NCBI GenBank assembly: GCA_016935525.1
Contig: JAFGQU010000002.1
Span: 1 to 34,559, forward strand
Direction: 5' to 3'
From: Candidatus Omnitrophota bacterium
GTDB lineage: Bacteria; Omnitrophota; Gorgyraeia; Duberdicusellales; 4484-171
Length of the DNA stretch: 34,559 bases
In this document: positions 33,859 through 34,559 of the stretch, piece by piece
Position numbering within the stretch: the first letter of the stretch is position 1
Layout of the letters: every line of letters starts with the position of its first letter
Made by a program: the position numbers and the translations under genes
The notes under the pieces: generated by a model
The model's input: only the letters and a program-made list of their open reading frames with translations
Told to the model about the DNA's origin: nothing
The model's database searches: none

Positions 33859-33980
33859 AATTTCGAGGCGACCAACAGGCGGGCCGGTTCATATTTATAA
33901 ATTATACCATCTCTCGACCCCTTGTAAACGGACTAATTTTATAGGGAATATACAGAAAAGAAGGTGTAGCTATCTCGATA

Positions 33981-34250
33981 TTATTCAAAACTGTAGTGTT
34001 TACGGACTTTTTTATTCACGTTCCAGACACACCGTAATCCCTGAGGAAAAACGGCCAGATCACCTTTCCCTATTCTGATCTTCTCTCCGGTTGAAAGCTC
34101 TATTTCCACCTCGCCTTCAAGAAAATAACATATTTCTTTCTGATCATAAAACCAATCAAACCGGCTTTCTTCTTTCTCCCAGATCGGCCAGTCTCTCACG
34201 GCAAGTTTTCCTAATTCATCTTCTTTCGGTTTACGGACTTCTATATTCAT
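33981..34250 (-). CDS. Small cupin-domain protein (DUF861-like)
   Basis: 89 residues with a strong ribosome site (AAGGAGGA, 7 nt before ATG). The single cupin barrel has RDWPIWEKEESRFDWFYDQK, CYFLEGEVEIEL, IGKGDLAVFPQGL and the C-terminal RKHYSFE, matching the small cupin_3/DUF861 group. The usual first metal-binding HxH is not obvious, as is common in this group, so metal binding is uncertain. It lies 12 bp after a truncated membrane-protein gene on the same strand, suggesting co-transcription. No substrate can be assigned. Confidence 0.9.
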   Translation of the reverse strand: MNIEVRKPKEDELGKLAVRDWPIWEKEESRFDWFYDQKEICYFLEGEVEIELSTGEKIRIGKGDLAVFPQGLRCVWNVNKKVRKHYSFE

Positions 34251-34262
34251 ATTAATTCCTCC

Positions 34263-34559
34263 TTAATAATCGCTAAACTGTTCTTTTACCGTTTTTTTGC
34301 TGAAATATAACATCAACAAAAGGGCTATAATAATGGTAATATAGTCACTCTGTTGAAGGGTAGGCATTTTCAGTGTGTGGGTACTTTCACTCCCGCCAAG
34401 TAAGACATTTTGAATAATAAAACTGATTACCGCAGGGATAATACATATATAAATAAGATTCACCAGAAGCGTAAGGAGCAATAACGCCCTTCCCCAGTTT
34501 TTAAACAGGATAAGGCCGATACTACTGACGAGAGAAAGTATCCCCAAAAGAAACGAAGA
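34263..34559 (-). CDS. Small membrane protein, 5' end beyond window
   Basis: The frame is open to the right edge, so the TTG at 34547 is probably internal. About 98 residues are visible, beginning SSFLLGILSLVSSIGLILFK. Three hydrophobic segments are apparent: about residues 1-17 and 22-50 of the visible part, and a C-terminal one around YITIIIALLLMLYF. The FKNWGRALLLLTLLVNLIYI stretch resembles small bacterial membrane proteins whose helices flank a WGR motif. No function is recognised. It precedes the cupin gene by 12 bp. Confidence 0.75.
   Translation of the reverse strand, partial: SSFLLGILSLVSSIGLILFKNWGRALLLLTLLVNLIYICIIPAVISFIIQNVLLGGSESTHTLKMPTLQQSDYITIIIALLLMLYFSKKTVKEQFSDY

Overview
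The window looks like a chromosomal segment of a Gram-negative-type, probably uncultured bacterium. An RND exporter, many Sec-type signal peptides and a two-component operon fit an envelope with two membranes. Giant exported proteins, a REP-associated transposase with its own hairpins, and A/T-rich 'aaatcccaaattcc' intergenic palindromes are things I associate with Omnitrophota-like genomes. That placement is a guess, because no rRNA or marker set is present.

Layout. 1-4.1 kb (+): the tail of a repeat-rich protein ending in a winged helix, then an orphan RND exporter. 4.1-7.4 kb (-): two exported proteins sharing an EF-hand module, behind a long leader. 7.8-11.4 kb (-): a tight FIST sensor / histidine kinase / response regulator-GGDEF operon. 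11.5-11.7 kb: tRNA-Glu(CTC) with a duplicated 3' end. 11.9-26.7 kb (+): the accessory core. It holds a GEMM-type cyclic-dinucleotide riboswitch, an attenuator and a 1791-aa exported protein (C39-like cysteine protease domain, C-terminal caspase/C80-like His-Cys domain); then a secreted caspase-family protein; then a second variant riboswitch, an attenuator and a 2308-aa paralog whose C-terminus is a methyltransferase-like fold. 26.7-27.7 kb: RAYT transposase with flanking hairpins. 27.8-28.6 kb: purU. 28.7-29.8 kb: two small paralogous proteins of a family I do not recognise, the second behind a near-canonical GEMM-I riboswitch whose terminator overlaps P1. 29.8-34.6 kb: queA, a PIN-domain RNA-ligase-partner protein, two overlapping CNNM/CorC-type genes, a small cupin and a truncated membrane protein.

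Main idea. A signalling operon with a diguanylate-cyclase-type output domain sits beside genes read through cyclic-dinucleotide riboswitches. Two targets are giant paralogs with a shared export and protease N-terminal part and unrelated enzymatic C-termini, the layout of polymorphic toxins or large processed exoenzymes. Four leaders share a TTGAAA-17/18-TATAAA or TATACA promoter. The position matching G20 of GEMM-I is A in all three aptamers, so 3',3'-cGAMP is a possible ligand alongside c-di-GMP. Everything here comes from reading the sequence by eye; no search or folding program was run.
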